Counted from the stretch's first letter, positions 17,875-26,359 are shown. The stretch is 34,395 bases of DNA from Candidatus Hydrogenedentota bacterium (GCA_016209895.1 JACQVH010000266.1:1-34395); one strand, 5' to 3'. The notes: generated by a model from the letters alone, not told the origin. Numbers and translations are program-made.

Positions 17875-18855
17875 TTACCACCGGAGCATGATGGAACCCC
17901 AGGTGATCCCGGCGCCGAAGGCGGCCAGTAACACGATCGATCCGGAGCGGATGCGGCCCTGAGTCACGGCGTCGTCTATCGCAATGGGGATGGACGCGGC
18001 CGTGGTGTTGGCGACCCGGTCAATGTTCAAGAAGACTTTTTCCTGCGGCAAACCGATGCGGTCGGCGGCGGCGTAGATGATCCGCGTGTTGGCCTGGTGC
18101 GGGATAAACACGTCTATGTCGTTGATCGCGAGTCCCGTGGCGGTTAACGCTTGTTGGACCGCCTCGCCGAACACGACCACGGCTTTCTTGAACAATTCCG
18201 GTCCCTTCATCGAGATATCGTGCACCCCCGTGTCCACGTTCTCTTTGGTGACCACGTTTCGCGAGCCGCCGCCCGGCAGAATGAGAAGGTCGCCGGAGCC
18301 GCCGTCTGCGCCCAGGAACGTCGAGAGAATTCCGTGGTCGCCATTTTCCGCCCGTACCACGACGGCGCCCGCGCCGTCACCGAAGAGCACTGCGGTGTCC
18401 CGCTTCTTCCAATTGAGACGGCTAGTGACTACTTCGGTGCCCACGATTACAATCGTCTTGTAAATGCCCGCCTGGATGTACGCGTTCGCGGTTGTAAGGC
18501 CGCACACGAAGCCGGAGCACGCGGCGTTTACGTCGTACGCCGCTGCCTTGGTCGCGCCCACCTGATGTTGGATCAAGCACGCCGAAGCCGGGAAGAGATA
18601 GTCGGGCGTCGTGGTGCAGCATATGATCAAATCAATTTCCTTCGGGTCAATCCCCGCGGCCTCGATCGCCCGTGCCGCCGCCGGTCCGCCCAAATCGGAA
18701 GCGCCCTGTCCATTCGCGGCCACGTACCGCTGTTTGATTCCCGTGCGCTGGCGTATCCACTCGTCGGTAGTGTCCATCATCTTTTCCAAATCGAGATTCG
18801 TAAGGACCTTTTCCGGCAAGTGCTGACCGGTACCGATAATGCGCGCTCTTACCAT
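17875..18855 (-). CDS. fabH: beta-ketoacyl-ACP synthase III
   Basis: This 326-aa enzyme condenses acetyl-CoA with malonyl-ACP to start fatty-acid synthesis in the cytoplasm. The full catalytic triad is present: Cys113 in NAACSGF, His253 in FIPHQANTRI and Asn283 in ANTTAAS. The N-terminal DEWIRQRTGI motif and the Gly-rich C-terminus (AAFGAGITWGS) are typical, and the length is normal for FabH. The start at 18855 has a GGAGAAGAG ribosome-binding site directly upstream; a longer frame to 18882 lacks one. It stands alone, without plsX, fabD or acpP, and faces away from the glycosyltransferase gene at 19087. A relative acting on another acyl-CoA starter cannot be excluded. Confidence 0.95.
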   Translation of the reverse strand: MVRARIIGTGQHLPEKVLTNLDLEKMMDTTDEWIRQRTGIKQRYVAANGQGASDLGGPAAARAIEAAGIDPKEIDLIICCTTTPDYLFPASACLIQHQVGATKAAAYDVNAACSGFVCGLTTANAYIQAGIYKTIVIVGTEVVTSRLNWKKRDTAVLFGDGAGAVVVRAENGDHGILSTFLGADGGSGDLLILPGGGSRNVVTKENVDTGVHDISMKGPELFKKAVVVFGEAVQQALTATGLAINDIDVFIPHQANTRIIYAAADRIGLPQEKVFLNIDRVANTTAASIPIAIDDAVTQGRIRSGSIVLLAAFGAGITWGSIMLRW

Positions 18856-19086
18856 GCGTCTCTTCTCCGTGGTTCGAATCAATGAGTCCGTCTTTTGTCC
18901 CTACCTGGGGATTACGCGACCGGGTGGCACCCCACAACTTGCTTGGGGAATGTGTGCGTGCCCGGGCGCCGTGATGTGAATCATGCAGGGTACACTAACT
19001 TACCACATCCGCGACCACGTTTTCATGTGGCGCAATCTCGTCGGTTTGACTATTCTCATTGCGCGGTGTGAATGAAGGAGTCACCA

Positions 19087-21096
19087 TTGACTAGCAAGAA
19101 TCCGTGGGAGTCCGGCGAAGGCGGCCGGCGTGGGCCATTGTCGAGTGGTGTCGTATCAATCGTCGCCACTCGCGTCTGCGGCATGATCGCCGGCAATCCG
19201 GAAATCGCCTTCCACGCGTTTGCGACGTATGTCTGTCTTCTCGCTCTGATTCAGGTATTCACGATCGGCCTCAGCCTGTGCCGCGTCCCATTGGTCCAAC
19301 CGGTCGCATGGAGCATTCTGCTCGCGTCCATCTTGGGTGCTGGTTACTACTGGCGTTCCGGTCGCGCGAAGACGGAACCGAGCGAACTCTCGCGCTTTGG
19401 CAGGACCCATCTCGCCTTCATCACTTTCTGTCTGGCGGCCTATCTTTTTCTGTGGTTCACAGTGTTGCGCAAGCCGGACCTGACCTGGGACGGAAACGAG
19501 TACCATCTGCCGACGATGCACTTCTGGGCATTGCGGGGCTATGTGCATTGGGTCACCGTTCCGGGGATGCCGGACGTGCTCGAGACCTGCATCAACGGTT
19601 ACTCGAAGGCCGTCGAACTGACCGGGTTTCTCCTCGTAAAGGCGTTCGGGACGAACCGGGTGGCCGAGGCCGGCAATCTTCTCTTTCTTCCCGCCGGCGT
19701 ACTAGGACTGGTCTATCTCGCCTCGGCCTTGGGCGCATCGCCCCTGACCGCGATCCTCGCCGGCTGCGCCTACGTCTTGGTTCCGGTCAACATCACGCAA
19801 GGGGTCAACACGTACGTGGATTCGGGGTACGCCTCCAGCGCGATCGCGTTTATCGCGGCCGTCTGCTATACCTACGTAAAGATGCGCGGTGGACGCTTGC
19901 CGTGGAACGCGGCAATTGCAGTCGGCGCCGGCCTGGGGCTGGCGATTGGCGCAAAAGGAACCGGACTGACCCTGGGCGTTATCGGCCTCGGCTTTTTGTT
20001 CGGCTCTTGGATTATCACGCGGCTCATGCGCGCCTCCGACGAAAGACTCACATTATTACGCGCCGGCGCCTGGTTCGCTTTGATCGCGTTAGCAACGATG
20101 TCGGTCGGCGGCTTCTGGTATCTGCGCAATTGGGTGGTCGCCGGAAACCCAATCTACCCCGTCGAACTGAAAGTGGCCGGTCATGTGCTCTTTTCCGGCA
20201 TTCCCCTCGAAGAACAGATTCGCGCCGTGGCAGTAACGCCCCAAGAAATGCTGCCCTGGCCGGGGTTCCGAAAAATCTTCTATACGTGGTGCCAGGGGTT
20301 TCGCGAATGGCCTGGAAGTCTTATTCCCTATGACGCGCGACTCGGCGGCTTGGGATATCTTTGGCTATTCGGCTGCGTGCCGGCCATCCTCCTAGTGGTC
20401 TTACAACGATTTCGCGCGCGCCTGAAGAAGAATGTGCTTGCGCCAACCGTGCTTCTTCCGCTCTTTTTGATAACCACCGCCGCATTTCTAACCACGCCAC
20501 TCAATTGGTGGGCGCGATATACAGCCTGGGTTTACGCTGCCGGCCTGCCGTGCTTCGCGGCAGTAGTGGATAAGCTTTCCGAACGCGGCGTCCTTCGTTG
20601 GATGTCGCGGAGTTGGACGTTACTATGCCTCGCCGTGTTTGCCCTGGAAGGACTCTACGCCCTCTGCTGGGTAGGGTCGCGCACGCATTGTTACGACGAC
20701 GGCTGGAAACCGCTTCCGGAAAACCCAATCGAAGTGGCGCGAATGCTCGTGAAACCTTGCCCGAAGAGCTACATCTTCACGAACCTGAACGGGACCGCCA
20801 TGGAAAGTGTCTTGCATTCCGATGCCACCGTGGCCTTGGGCGCTCTGCGACGTCCACGACACCTCATCCTCGGTCAATTCTGTCAGCCGCTGGGAGTTCG
20901 CGGCATCGTGTTATTGAGCGACGAGAATCTGAAGGACGCCGAGCGAACCGCGAAATTCCTGCGTGAGCACGATGTAAGATATGTGATTTGGGACAACGGT
21001 ATTCCGCTGCCATCGGCTCTGGAAAGAACGGCCGCACGCGTGGAACGCATCCCGAATTTCATCGTGCTTGAAATTGCCGCGTCACCCCGCGATTAG
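19087..21096 (+). CDS. polytopic membrane glycosyltransferase, PMT/ArnT-like (GT-C fold)
   Basis: This protein of about 669 aa has roughly 11-12 predicted membrane helices, the first near residues 45-70, and a soluble C-terminal part after about residue 520. The first large loop has DLTWDGNEYHLPTMHFWALR. It holds acidic residues where GT-C enzymes of the PMT/ArnT/RgtA type place their catalytic Asp/Glu, next to a Tyr-His pair. Such enzymes move a sugar from a polyprenyl-phosphate donor to a lipid or protein on the outer face of the inner membrane. TTG at 19087 is preferred because AAGGAG (19075-19080) lies 6 nt upstream of it, while the ATG at 19072 precedes that site and lacks its own. The next gene, an exported glycosidase, lies 81 nt downstream and seems to have its own promoter. 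Confidence 0.78.
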   Translation: MTSKNPWESGEGGRRGPLSSGVVSIVATRVCGMIAGNPEIAFHAFATYVCLLALIQVFTIGLSLCRVPLVQPVAWSILLASILGAGYYWRSGRAKTEPSELSRFGRTHLAFITFCLAAYLFLWFTVLRKPDLTWDGNEYHLPTMHFWALRGYVHWVTVPGMPDVLETCINGYSKAVELTGFLLVKAFGTNRVAEAGNLLFLPAGVLGLVYLASALGASPLTAILAGCAYVLVPVNITQGVNTYVDSGYASSAIAFIAAVCYTYVKMRGGRLPWNAAIAVGAGLGLAIGAKGTGLTLGVIGLGFLFGSWIITRLMRASDERLTLLRAGAWFALIALATMSVGGFWYLRNWVVAGNPIYPVELKVAGHVLFSGIPLEEQIRAVAVTPQEMLPWPGFRKIFYTWCQGFREWPGSLIPYDARLGGLGYLWLFGCVPAILLVVLQRFRARLKKNVLAPTVLLPLFLITTAAFLTTPLNWWARYTAWVYAAGLPCFAAVVDKLSERGVLRWMSRSWTLLCLAVFALEGLYALCWVGSRTHCYDDGWKPLPENPIEVARMLVKPCPKSYIFTNLNGTAMESVLHSDATVALGALRRPRHLILGQFCQPLGVRGIVLLSDENLKDAERTAKFLREHDVRYVIWDNGIPLPSALERTAARVERIPNFIVLEIAASPRD

Positions 21097-21122
21097 TCCG
21101 CGGGCACAGGGGACGGGCGGCC

Positions 21123-21151
21123 TTGCCGTGATCGCGAAGATCGGCTTATAG
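21123..21151 (+). promoter_or_regulatory. sigma-70-like promoter of the GH-A glycosidase gene
   Basis: TTGCCG (21123-21128), a 17-nt spacer and TTATAG (21146-21151) lie upstream of the ATG at 21178. A start near 21158 would leave a 20-nt leader containing the AGGGAGAAG ribosome-binding site. The spacer itself contains GATCGCGAAGATC, a short inverted repeat. Confidence 0.42.
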
Positions 21152-21177
21152 TCTCTTGCAAGGGAGAAGAACCGGTC

Positions 21178-24147
21178 ATGTTTTCGGCTTCAGCGCTCGC
21201 AACGTTTTTCCTGATCACTGCCGCCTGGGATGAACCGCCGGAAGTTGTGGTCTGGGATGAGGAACTGGGAGGCGAGTACACCCGCGCCGTCCGGGACGCT
21301 ACCGGTGCGCGGGCGGTCACGCTGGAAAATGCCGAGGCGCTCGCGGGCACGCTGCTGGTCTTGCCCGAATGCCGCGTGTTTCCGGCGGCGCGTCTTCAGG
21401 CGTTGGGAGATTACGTAAACAACATCCGTGGACATCTCCTAGCGGTAGGTGGACCGGCCTTCGAGGCGCTCGTCTATCGCGACCACGCCGGGAAGTGGGT
21501 GCCCAAAGAGGAACTGCTGGCCACGGTTACCGCCGAGCATCCGCTCATTGATTGGAAGACGCTGGACCTCGCGAAATGCAACCGAGGCAGCAGTCAGAAA
21601 GATGCATATGTTCATTACGCACCCATCTCGGACGGTTATTCGGCGGAACTCGACCTCATCGAACCGGTGGGTTGGGAAACCGTTGAGTTGCCGTGTACGC
21701 CAACGCCGAGCGGCGACGATGTTCTCTGGTTCCGTGCGTCTGGCTCCGATAAAACGAAGGCCCTGTTAATCGAAGTGCGGGAGCGCGACGGCTCCCGCTG
21801 GATGGCGACGGCGTCGGTTTCTGAGAGCGATACCGAGATTGGGCTACACGTGAGCCAGTTCCAATTCTGGCGCGACAGTTGGTCCCAGGGTCGAGGCGGG
21901 CCGGGGGATCAAGTCAATCTCTCCAATGCGGGCGTGATCTCCGTCGGTTTTGCGGCCAGCCACCAGCCGCTCGAGCCGGGCCGCTATGGCTATACGGTGC
22001 GCGGATTGGCTACCGGGAAGATCGGACCTGAGTTTGCCGAGGCGGCGCGGGCCGAGGTGCCGCGATTAGAAGGACTCTGTCCAAGCTACAAGGCGTTCGA
22101 GGCGCAGCCCGTGCGCTGTGAAGCTCTCGGTTTGGCGGCGGGAATTGGCTTTGGGAATCCCAATCGAATTATCTCGCCCGTAGCGCGACCCATGCGGTGG
22201 GTCGAGGGCCGCGACTATGTATGGCAGCCGCTGGTCAAAGCCTATAATGAGCGCGGCGAGTGGTGCGCTACGGCCTGCGCGACCACGTGGCGACAAGGCG
22301 GCGCGACTTGGACCTACGTCGGTTTTCAGCCTGAACCAAAAGCTCTGGCGGAACTTGCGCGCAGATTGGCGACAACGCTGACGCCTCGTGCTCTTGCCGA
22401 AATGAAACTGATTCCTCGGCCAGAGACTGCGCTTTCCACAGCCACCGGAAAGCCACCGATCCCCGCCATCGAACCGGGCGTGGGTCCGCTGCTCGAGGCC
22501 ACGGAGCGGGGCGAATGTGTGAGCGTGAAGGATGGACATTTCATGCTCGATGGGAAACGCTGGTTCGCCCACGGCATCAACTTCTGGCCGCTCCACGTCT
22601 CCGGACTGGACCCCAAGGACTACTTTCTCCACTGGCTCACGCCGCAGTATTACGTTCCCGAATGCCTTGACCAGGACTTGGCGACGCTGGAATCGCTGGG
22701 CGTGAACCTGGTCAGTATTCAATATCACCAGGCAGTCGAGGCGCCGCAACTGCGAGACTTCGTTACGCGCTGTGGTCGCCACGGCATCAAGGTCAACATC
22801 TTCCTCGAAGACGCGCACCCAACCGAGCCGTCTGCCGGTGATGACCTCTCCCAGCGGCGCTACTTGGAATTGCTGAAAGCGGCGGACCTGGCGGGTAACC
22901 CGCACGTGTTCGCCTACGACCTGGCGTGGGAGCCGCGCCTCGGCACGTACCAGAATCGCCGCAAGTACGACCGCCGGTTTGAACAGTGGCTCGTCGAACA
23001 ATACGGAAGCGTCGATCACGCCGAGAAGTTGTGGAATTGTCCCGCGAATCGCAAAGACGGCAAATTGACCGGGCCTTGGGATGAACAACTGATCTGGACC
23101 GGCCCGGGTGTAGCCCCGCATCGCGTGATGGTCGCGGCCTATCGCCGCTTTGCGGACGACCTCATCAGCCGCCGCTACCGCGAGGTCATCCGCCTGGCCC
23201 GCAAGATTGACGCTACCCACTTGTTCGGGGCGCGCACCGGCTACGGCGGCACCGGCACGCCGGGCGTCGTGACCCAGATGCAATTCCAACTCACGAGCGG
23301 CGCCGCGCATCTCGACTTCGTCTCGCCGGAAGGCTACGGCTACGGCCCGATGAATATCGCGGACGCGGCATTCGTCAATCAATACGCGCGCTGGGCGGGC
23401 AACGGGAAACCGACTTTCTGGGCGGAATTCGGGCTGTCTGTCTGGAAGGGCGGCGAGCCCGCATTGAAACAGCAGGGCGAACTCTATACCGCCTTCGCGG
23501 AAATGGCTCAGCGCACCGGCGCCGACGGTTGGGCCGGCTGGTGGTATCCGGGCGGATATCGCGTGGACGAGAACAGCGATTACGGCATCATCGCGCCCGA
23601 CCGCACGCCGAGGCCGTCCGCAGAAGTCCTGCGACACACCGCCGCATCATTTCGAGAAGGTTCCGGCGCTTTAACTCCGGGCGAGCCCATCGTCGTGGAC
23701 CGTGACCTCGCGCCGCAAGGCTTGGCGGCAATCGTGACCGAGCACTCGAAGGTATTCGCTGAATCTTACAACGCAGGGAAACTGCCGACTGTTGCCACAG
23801 CCGGAACCGGCCTGACTTCGACGAACTGTCCGTTCATCAGCGTCGGCGGCGTTCCCTTCGAAAAACCAAGCCCGACCCAATTCCTAAACGCGGAAATCAC
23901 CGTCCTCAAACGCGAACCCGGCACGATAGAAGTCGAACTCATCAACACGGGCGAAGCGATATGGATGGCTGATGATTGTCACGTAGTCGTGGAAACGACG
24001 AACGGCACGCGCCAACTATCACTTCCGAAGGACGTCCCGCGCTTCGGACGTCGGACCGTTGAAATCAACGACGTGGGTTCCGCGCAAATCACCATGGCGA
24101 GTACCCGATTCGGAACTTTCGGGGAGCGACTGAACATGGGGCTCTGA
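21178..24147 (+). CDS. exported clan GH-A glycoside hydrolase-like protein
   Basis: This 989-aa protein starts with a short hydrophobic leader (MFSASALATFFLITAAW), probably a signal peptide although it lacks a positive charge. The first 400 residues or so are beta-rich and not recognised. A TIM barrel of the GH2/GH5/GH42 kind begins near residue 450 with MLDGKRWFAHGINFWPLHVS. The acid/base Glu585 lies in AYDLAWEPRLG and the nucleophile Glu750 in PTFWAEFGLSVWKGG, the expected strand-4 and strand-7 pair of clan GH-A. A Trp-rich segment (ADGWAGWWYPGGYR) lines the probable sugar pocket, and a C-terminal beta-sandwich follows from about residue 850. It is likely a beta-galactosidase, beta-mannosidase or endo-glycanase; the substrate cannot be read from sequence. 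It is preceded by a membrane glycosyltransferase gene. Confidence 0.8.
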   Translation: MFSASALATFFLITAAWDEPPEVVVWDEELGGEYTRAVRDATGARAVTLENAEALAGTLLVLPECRVFPAARLQALGDYVNNIRGHLLAVGGPAFEALVYRDHAGKWVPKEELLATVTAEHPLIDWKTLDLAKCNRGSSQKDAYVHYAPISDGYSAELDLIEPVGWETVELPCTPTPSGDDVLWFRASGSDKTKALLIEVRERDGSRWMATASVSESDTEIGLHVSQFQFWRDSWSQGRGGPGDQVNLSNAGVISVGFAASHQPLEPGRYGYTVRGLATGKIGPEFAEAARAEVPRLEGLCPSYKAFEAQPVRCEALGLAAGIGFGNPNRIISPVARPMRWVEGRDYVWQPLVKAYNERGEWCATACATTWRQGGATWTYVGFQPEPKALAELARRLATTLTPRALAEMKLIPRPETALSTATGKPPIPAIEPGVGPLLEATERGECVSVKDGHFMLDGKRWFAHGINFWPLHVSGLDPKDYFLHWLTPQYYVPECLDQDLATLESLGVNLVSIQYHQAVEAPQLRDFVTRCGRHGIKVNIFLEDAHPTEPSAGDDLSQRRYLELLKAADLAGNPHVFAYDLAWEPRLGTYQNRRKYDRRFEQWLVEQYGSVDHAEKLWNCPANRKDGKLTGPWDEQLIWTGPGVAPHRVMVAAYRRFADDLISRRYREVIRLARKIDATHLFGARTGYGGTGTPGVVTQMQFQLTSGAAHLDFVSPEGYGYGPMNIADAAFVNQYARWAGNGKPTFWAEFGLSVWKGGEPALKQQGELYTAFAEMAQRTGADGWAGWWYPGGYRVDENSDYGIIAPDRTPRPSAEVLRHTAASFREGSGALTPGEPIVVDRDLAPQGLAAIVTEHSKVFAESYNAGKLPTVATAGTGLTSTNCPFISVGGVPFEKPSPTQFLNAEITVLKREPGTIEVELINTGEAIWMADDCHVVVETTNGTRQLSLPKDVPRFGRRTVEINDVGSAQITMASTRFGTFGERLNMGL

Positions 24148-24198
24148 ATTGATTCAGTGGTCAGCCTCTTTTGGGCAGTTATGCATTTCGTGGCCCAG

Positions 24199-24447
24199 TC
24201 AAGGGTCGCCAAGCGCCTTTAGAATCTTAGCCTGGTCCGCCTCGCTGAAATCCCGACCATAGAATCTCAGGAACTTCCGCTGTCGAACATTCAGGTTTTG
24301 TGGGTTCGCACTGACGCGGAGCCCGGCCTCCACAAGAGTTACTGCCGTCGAGAACATCCGGCAGGCCATGGCCACCCGCTCTCCCGGACTCAGGCTCAGC
24401 AACATCCTGCGATAGCGTGCTTCAAGGTCTTCCTTGGCAGTGCTCAT
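24199..24447 (-). CDS. small partner protein of a nucleotidyltransferase module
   Basis: This 82-aa protein is rich in charged and small residues, with the segment LSLSPGERVAMACRMFSTAV followed by an FLRFYGRDF block. It resembles the small helical proteins encoded next to DUF-type nucleotidyltransferases in presumed toxin-antitoxin-like pairs of environmental bacteria. I infer this from pattern and gene context, not from a search. Its ATG overlaps the stop of the upstream relic (ATGA), so it was built as the second gene of a coupled pair. The partner upstream survives only as a 27-codon tail, so this protein probably remains without a function or is in decay. Its own frame is intact. Confidence 0.5.
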   Translation of the reverse strand: MSTAKEDLEARYRRMLLSLSPGERVAMACRMFSTAVTLVEAGLRVSANPQNLNVRQRKFLRFYGRDFSEADQAKILKALGDP

Positions 24448-24527
24448 AGACGGCGCACCTTTTCCAACATTTCAGTTACGCCAAGTTTCTTCGCCCAAAC
24501 TTCGAAGGGTTGGCGAACCCCGATCAC
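24444..24527 (-). pseudogene. 3' relic of a nucleotidyltransferase-like gene
   Basis: A 27-codon frame opens at GTG 24527, overlapping the URO-D stop (GTGA), and ends in ATGA at the start of the 82-aa gene. Its last residues, PFEVWAKKLGVTEMLEKV, look like the C-terminal helix of small nucleotidyltransferases (pattern W-A-x-x-L-G-V-x-x-L-L-E-x-A). Nothing of the catalytic core remains. A deletion has joined the URO-D stop directly to this tail, or a very short peptide is now translated by coupling. Confidence 0.4.
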
Positions 24528-25762
24528 CCGCCGACCACTTCCATGGCGATTTTGCCCCATTGGAACAGGCGTTCGGGTTGGTAGCGGACGGTGCTGATGT
24601 CTTTGAGGATGAGCTCGAGCGGGCAGCCAGATTTCTCGCAGGCCTGCCGAGTTGCCAGGAGATGTTCGCGTACGCACTCGGGGTCGAAGGTATTTGCGGC
24701 GAGAAGCGCCGGGTTGGGCTTGCGGGAGTACACGAAGTCGCGCCCGATTTCCTCCGCGCCGTGTTCCTCGTTAACCCAGGGGCTCATCGAAATCTTGCGG
24801 ACGTTGGGAATCATGCGCACTTCGTTCATCTTTCCGTCCAACGGGTCGCAGCACCCGTAGTACACCAGGCCAAAGCGCGCGCAGAGGCGGCCGGCGTAGT
24901 CCACTTCGAATTCCTTGAACATTTCCGGTGAAACGGTCGAGAACATCTGCGCGAGGCCGAACGTCCAGAGATCCTTCGTGCGCGGCCGCTCCGGATTGTA
25001 GCTGGAGGCGGGCAGTTCGTCCGTATAAGCCCCGGTGCAATGTATGAGACTTTGAGGTCCACACAGCAGTCCTTGCTCCTCCAACTGGTCCAGCATGCTC
25101 AGATATCCGTCCGTCATCCGCCCGACCAGCCGATGCATGAAGTCCGGTTTTTCGACGAGCGCATAGAGCGCGTTCTCGACGCCCATCCACGTGCTGATCG
25201 GATCCCACAGGGACAGATACGGGTCGGCGCCCCAGAGCCGCAGTTCCAGCAGCCCATCAAAGAGTTCGTGGGCCACGGCCAGGCGGCGCTCGGTCTCGTC
25301 GGCGTCGTAGCTGATCCGAGGCATCCGGATTTTCTCCAAGTCATCCTCGGTCTGGAATTGGTTGAAGAACTTGTGACCCACGACGGCGTTGGTCGGATCG
25401 GTGGCCACCGTGTCTTCCTGAACGCGGACACCGAAGCCGGTGTTGTGGATCGCTTTCGGCACTCGTACGAACGGCTCGACGACCATATCCACCCGGAAGT
25501 GCTCCCACTGATACAACGTCCGCCGGAGCTGCTCCTCGTACCCACGGCATTCGCGGTCCGCGCAACGCAGGGTCAACTCCCCGCCCCCGTTCATCTCGTT
25601 CCAGCACACCTGGTCAATCATCACCATCGGCCGCGCCGGCCGACGCGCGTTCAACTTCCGCCACAGCCCCCGCTTTTCCTCCTGCACTGGCAGCGCCGCA
25701 ATTTCACTCACCCGAGCCGCTAAGCCCCGTATGATGGCCGCATCGCCCTTACTCAGCATCAT
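24524..25762 (-). CDS. uroporphyrinogen decarboxylase (URO-D) family protein, not HemE
   Basis: This 412-aa protein has the URO-D barrel pattern of the group that includes MtaA/CmuA-type methyltransferases. It lacks the HemE N-terminal motif R-x-P-x-W-x-M-R-Q-A-G-R, so it is not a haem enzyme. Conserved features are YYGCCDPLDGKMNEV with paired Cys residues, LIHCTGAYTDEL, and SMSPWVN near the C-terminal half. The Cys and His residues could bind zinc or a corrinoid partner, as in methyltransferases; this is inference. The start at 25762 is the first of two tandem ATG codons, since the region further upstream holds the divergent toxin promoter. It is divergent from the HigB relic, and its stop overlaps a nucleotidyltransferase relic, so it sits inside a toxin-antitoxin island. 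The role may be demethylation of an unknown substrate. Confidence 0.85.
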   Translation of the reverse strand: MMLSKGDAAIIRGLAARVSEIAALPVQEEKRGLWRKLNARRPARPMVMIDQVCWNEMNGGGELTLRCADRECRGYEEQLRRTLYQWEHFRVDMVVEPFVRVPKAIHNTGFGVRVQEDTVATDPTNAVVGHKFFNQFQTEDDLEKIRMPRISYDADETERRLAVAHELFDGLLELRLWGADPYLSLWDPISTWMGVENALYALVEKPDFMHRLVGRMTDGYLSMLDQLEEQGLLCGPQSLIHCTGAYTDELPASSYNPERPRTKDLWTFGLAQMFSTVSPEMFKEFEVDYAGRLCARFGLVYYGCCDPLDGKMNEVRMIPNVRKISMSPWVNEEHGAEEIGRDFVYSRKPNPALLAANTFDPECVREHLLATRQACEKSGCPLELILKDISTVRYQPERLFQWGKIAMEVVGG

Positions 25763-25790
25763 GCTGTGCCCCGTTGGTTGATTGTCCGCT

Positions 25791-25820
25791 TTGACGGAAG
25801 TATATACGATCTTGTATAAG
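25791..25820 (+). promoter_or_regulatory. leaderless-type promoter and operator of the HigB/HigA locus
   Basis: TTGACG (25791-25796), an 18-nt spacer and TATAAG (25815-25820) are followed by the toxin-relic ATG only 6 nt later, so the transcript would start at or next to the ATG. Within the promoter lie the perfect palindrome GTATATAC (25800-25807) and the imperfect palindrome CTTGTATAAG (25811-25820), good candidates for binding sites of the HTH antitoxin. Confidence 0.6.
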
Positions 25821-25826
25821 ATTCCT

Positions 25827-25968
25827 ATGACCGAGAAGTCGCTCGTCTGGCTGGGGTCCTCGTTGGACGATGTCCGTGAATTTCCCGAAGACGCGCGCAG
25901 ACATCGCGCTGGCAAAGAAACGATTTGCCGAAATACGAGGCACTCGCAGACAGATTAAGGAAAGCTAA
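25827..25968 (+). pseudogene. HigB/Gp49-like toxin with internal deletion
   Basis: The frame from ATG 25827 reads MTEKSLVWLGSSLDDVREFP then EDAR. This is the typical start of the RelE/HigB-like Gp49 toxins, which are usually about 105-115 aa. At about 25891-25900 the reading phase changes. The +1 frame then reads RADIALAKKRFAEIRGT and ends at the TAA of 25966-25968, which is the typical C-terminal helix of the same family. The whole core, including the catalytic basic residues and the strands that bind the ribosome, is missing, so 60-odd codons have been lost. In frame 0 a 43-aa peptide ends at TAA 25956-25958. The junction lies in a run of CG repeats (GACGCGCGCAG), suggesting deletion by short homology. 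The toxin is certainly inactive; the antitoxin follows immediately. Confidence 0.78.
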
Positions 25969-26268
25969 ATGGCTACGAAAGTCCATCGTACGACGGGCAA
26001 TGTGTTCAAAGACTTAGGCTTCCCTCCCCATGAGGCCGAGAATCTCCGAGCCCGAGCCGACCTCATGATTCACTTAACAAGAATTATTAAGAGCCGCCGT
26101 CTGACCCAAGCCGCGGCCGCGAAGGCGCTGGGCGTAACCCAACCCCGAATCAGCGACCTCATGCGGGGCAAGATCGACCGTTTCAGTATTGATAGCCTCA
26201 TCGAGATGCTTGGTCAGGCCGGCTTGCGGGTCAGCTTCGTTCTCAAACCCCGACGCAAGGTCGCCTGA
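25969..26268 (+). CDS. HigA-like XRE-family antitoxin
   Basis: This 99-aa protein has a helix-turn-helix at about residues 41-66. IKSRRLTQAAAAKALGVTQP gives the first helices and RISDLMRGKIDRFSIDSL the recognition helix and next. The N-terminal arm FKDLGFPPHEAENLRARADL is typical of HigA2-type antitoxins partnered with Gp49-like toxins. It would bind and neutralise the toxin and repress the shared promoter. It starts directly after the TAA of the toxin relic (TAAATG), with AAGGA 7 nt upstream, so it remains well expressed. Its toxin is destroyed, so it is an orphan antitoxin. Such orphans can still neutralise related incoming toxins or act as plain repressors. The URO-D gene is divergent and might be co-regulated from the shared intergenic region. 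Confidence 0.85.
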   Translation: MATKVHRTTGNVFKDLGFPPHEAENLRARADLMIHLTRIIKSRRLTQAAAAKALGVTQPRISDLMRGKIDRFSIDSLIEMLGQAGLRVSFVLKPRRKVA

Positions 26269-26359
26269 CGGCAACAGGCAAGCGCAACCCGCTGCTACCC
26301 CCACTTTCTTGAGGGTTCGTCGTGAGAATATGATCCTCAATGTTGAGAGTGGTCTTCAT
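26243..26359 (-). pseudogene. VapB-type antitoxin relic
   Basis: The ATG at 26359 starts MKTTLNIEDHIL, matching the N-terminal beta-strand of ribbon-helix-helix VapB antitoxins (compare MRTTLTIDDDLY of the intact copy at 27153). After about 12 codons the match ends and the frame runs on to a stop at 26243, overlapping the end of the HigA-like gene. The DNA before its ATG, TATGAGATAATTC then CGAGC, is nearly the same as before the intact vapB, so this is a paralogue with its promoter preserved and its body lost. Confidence 0.6.

Noticed and set aside
19046-19074. TTGACT upstream of the glycosyltransferase at 19087 as a -35 element
   Set aside because: The matching -10 position (TGAATG) is poor and would place the start inside the ribosome-binding region.
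22066-23637. 523-aa open frame opposite the GH-A glycosidase
   Set aside because: Antisense to the TIM-barrel coding region with both catalytic Glu residues; the composition is typical of a shadow frame.
25799-25829. Possible minus-strand promoter for the URO-D gene using TATACT or TATATA
   Set aside because: No acceptable -35 at 16-19 nt; the same bases fit the plus-strand promoter much better.
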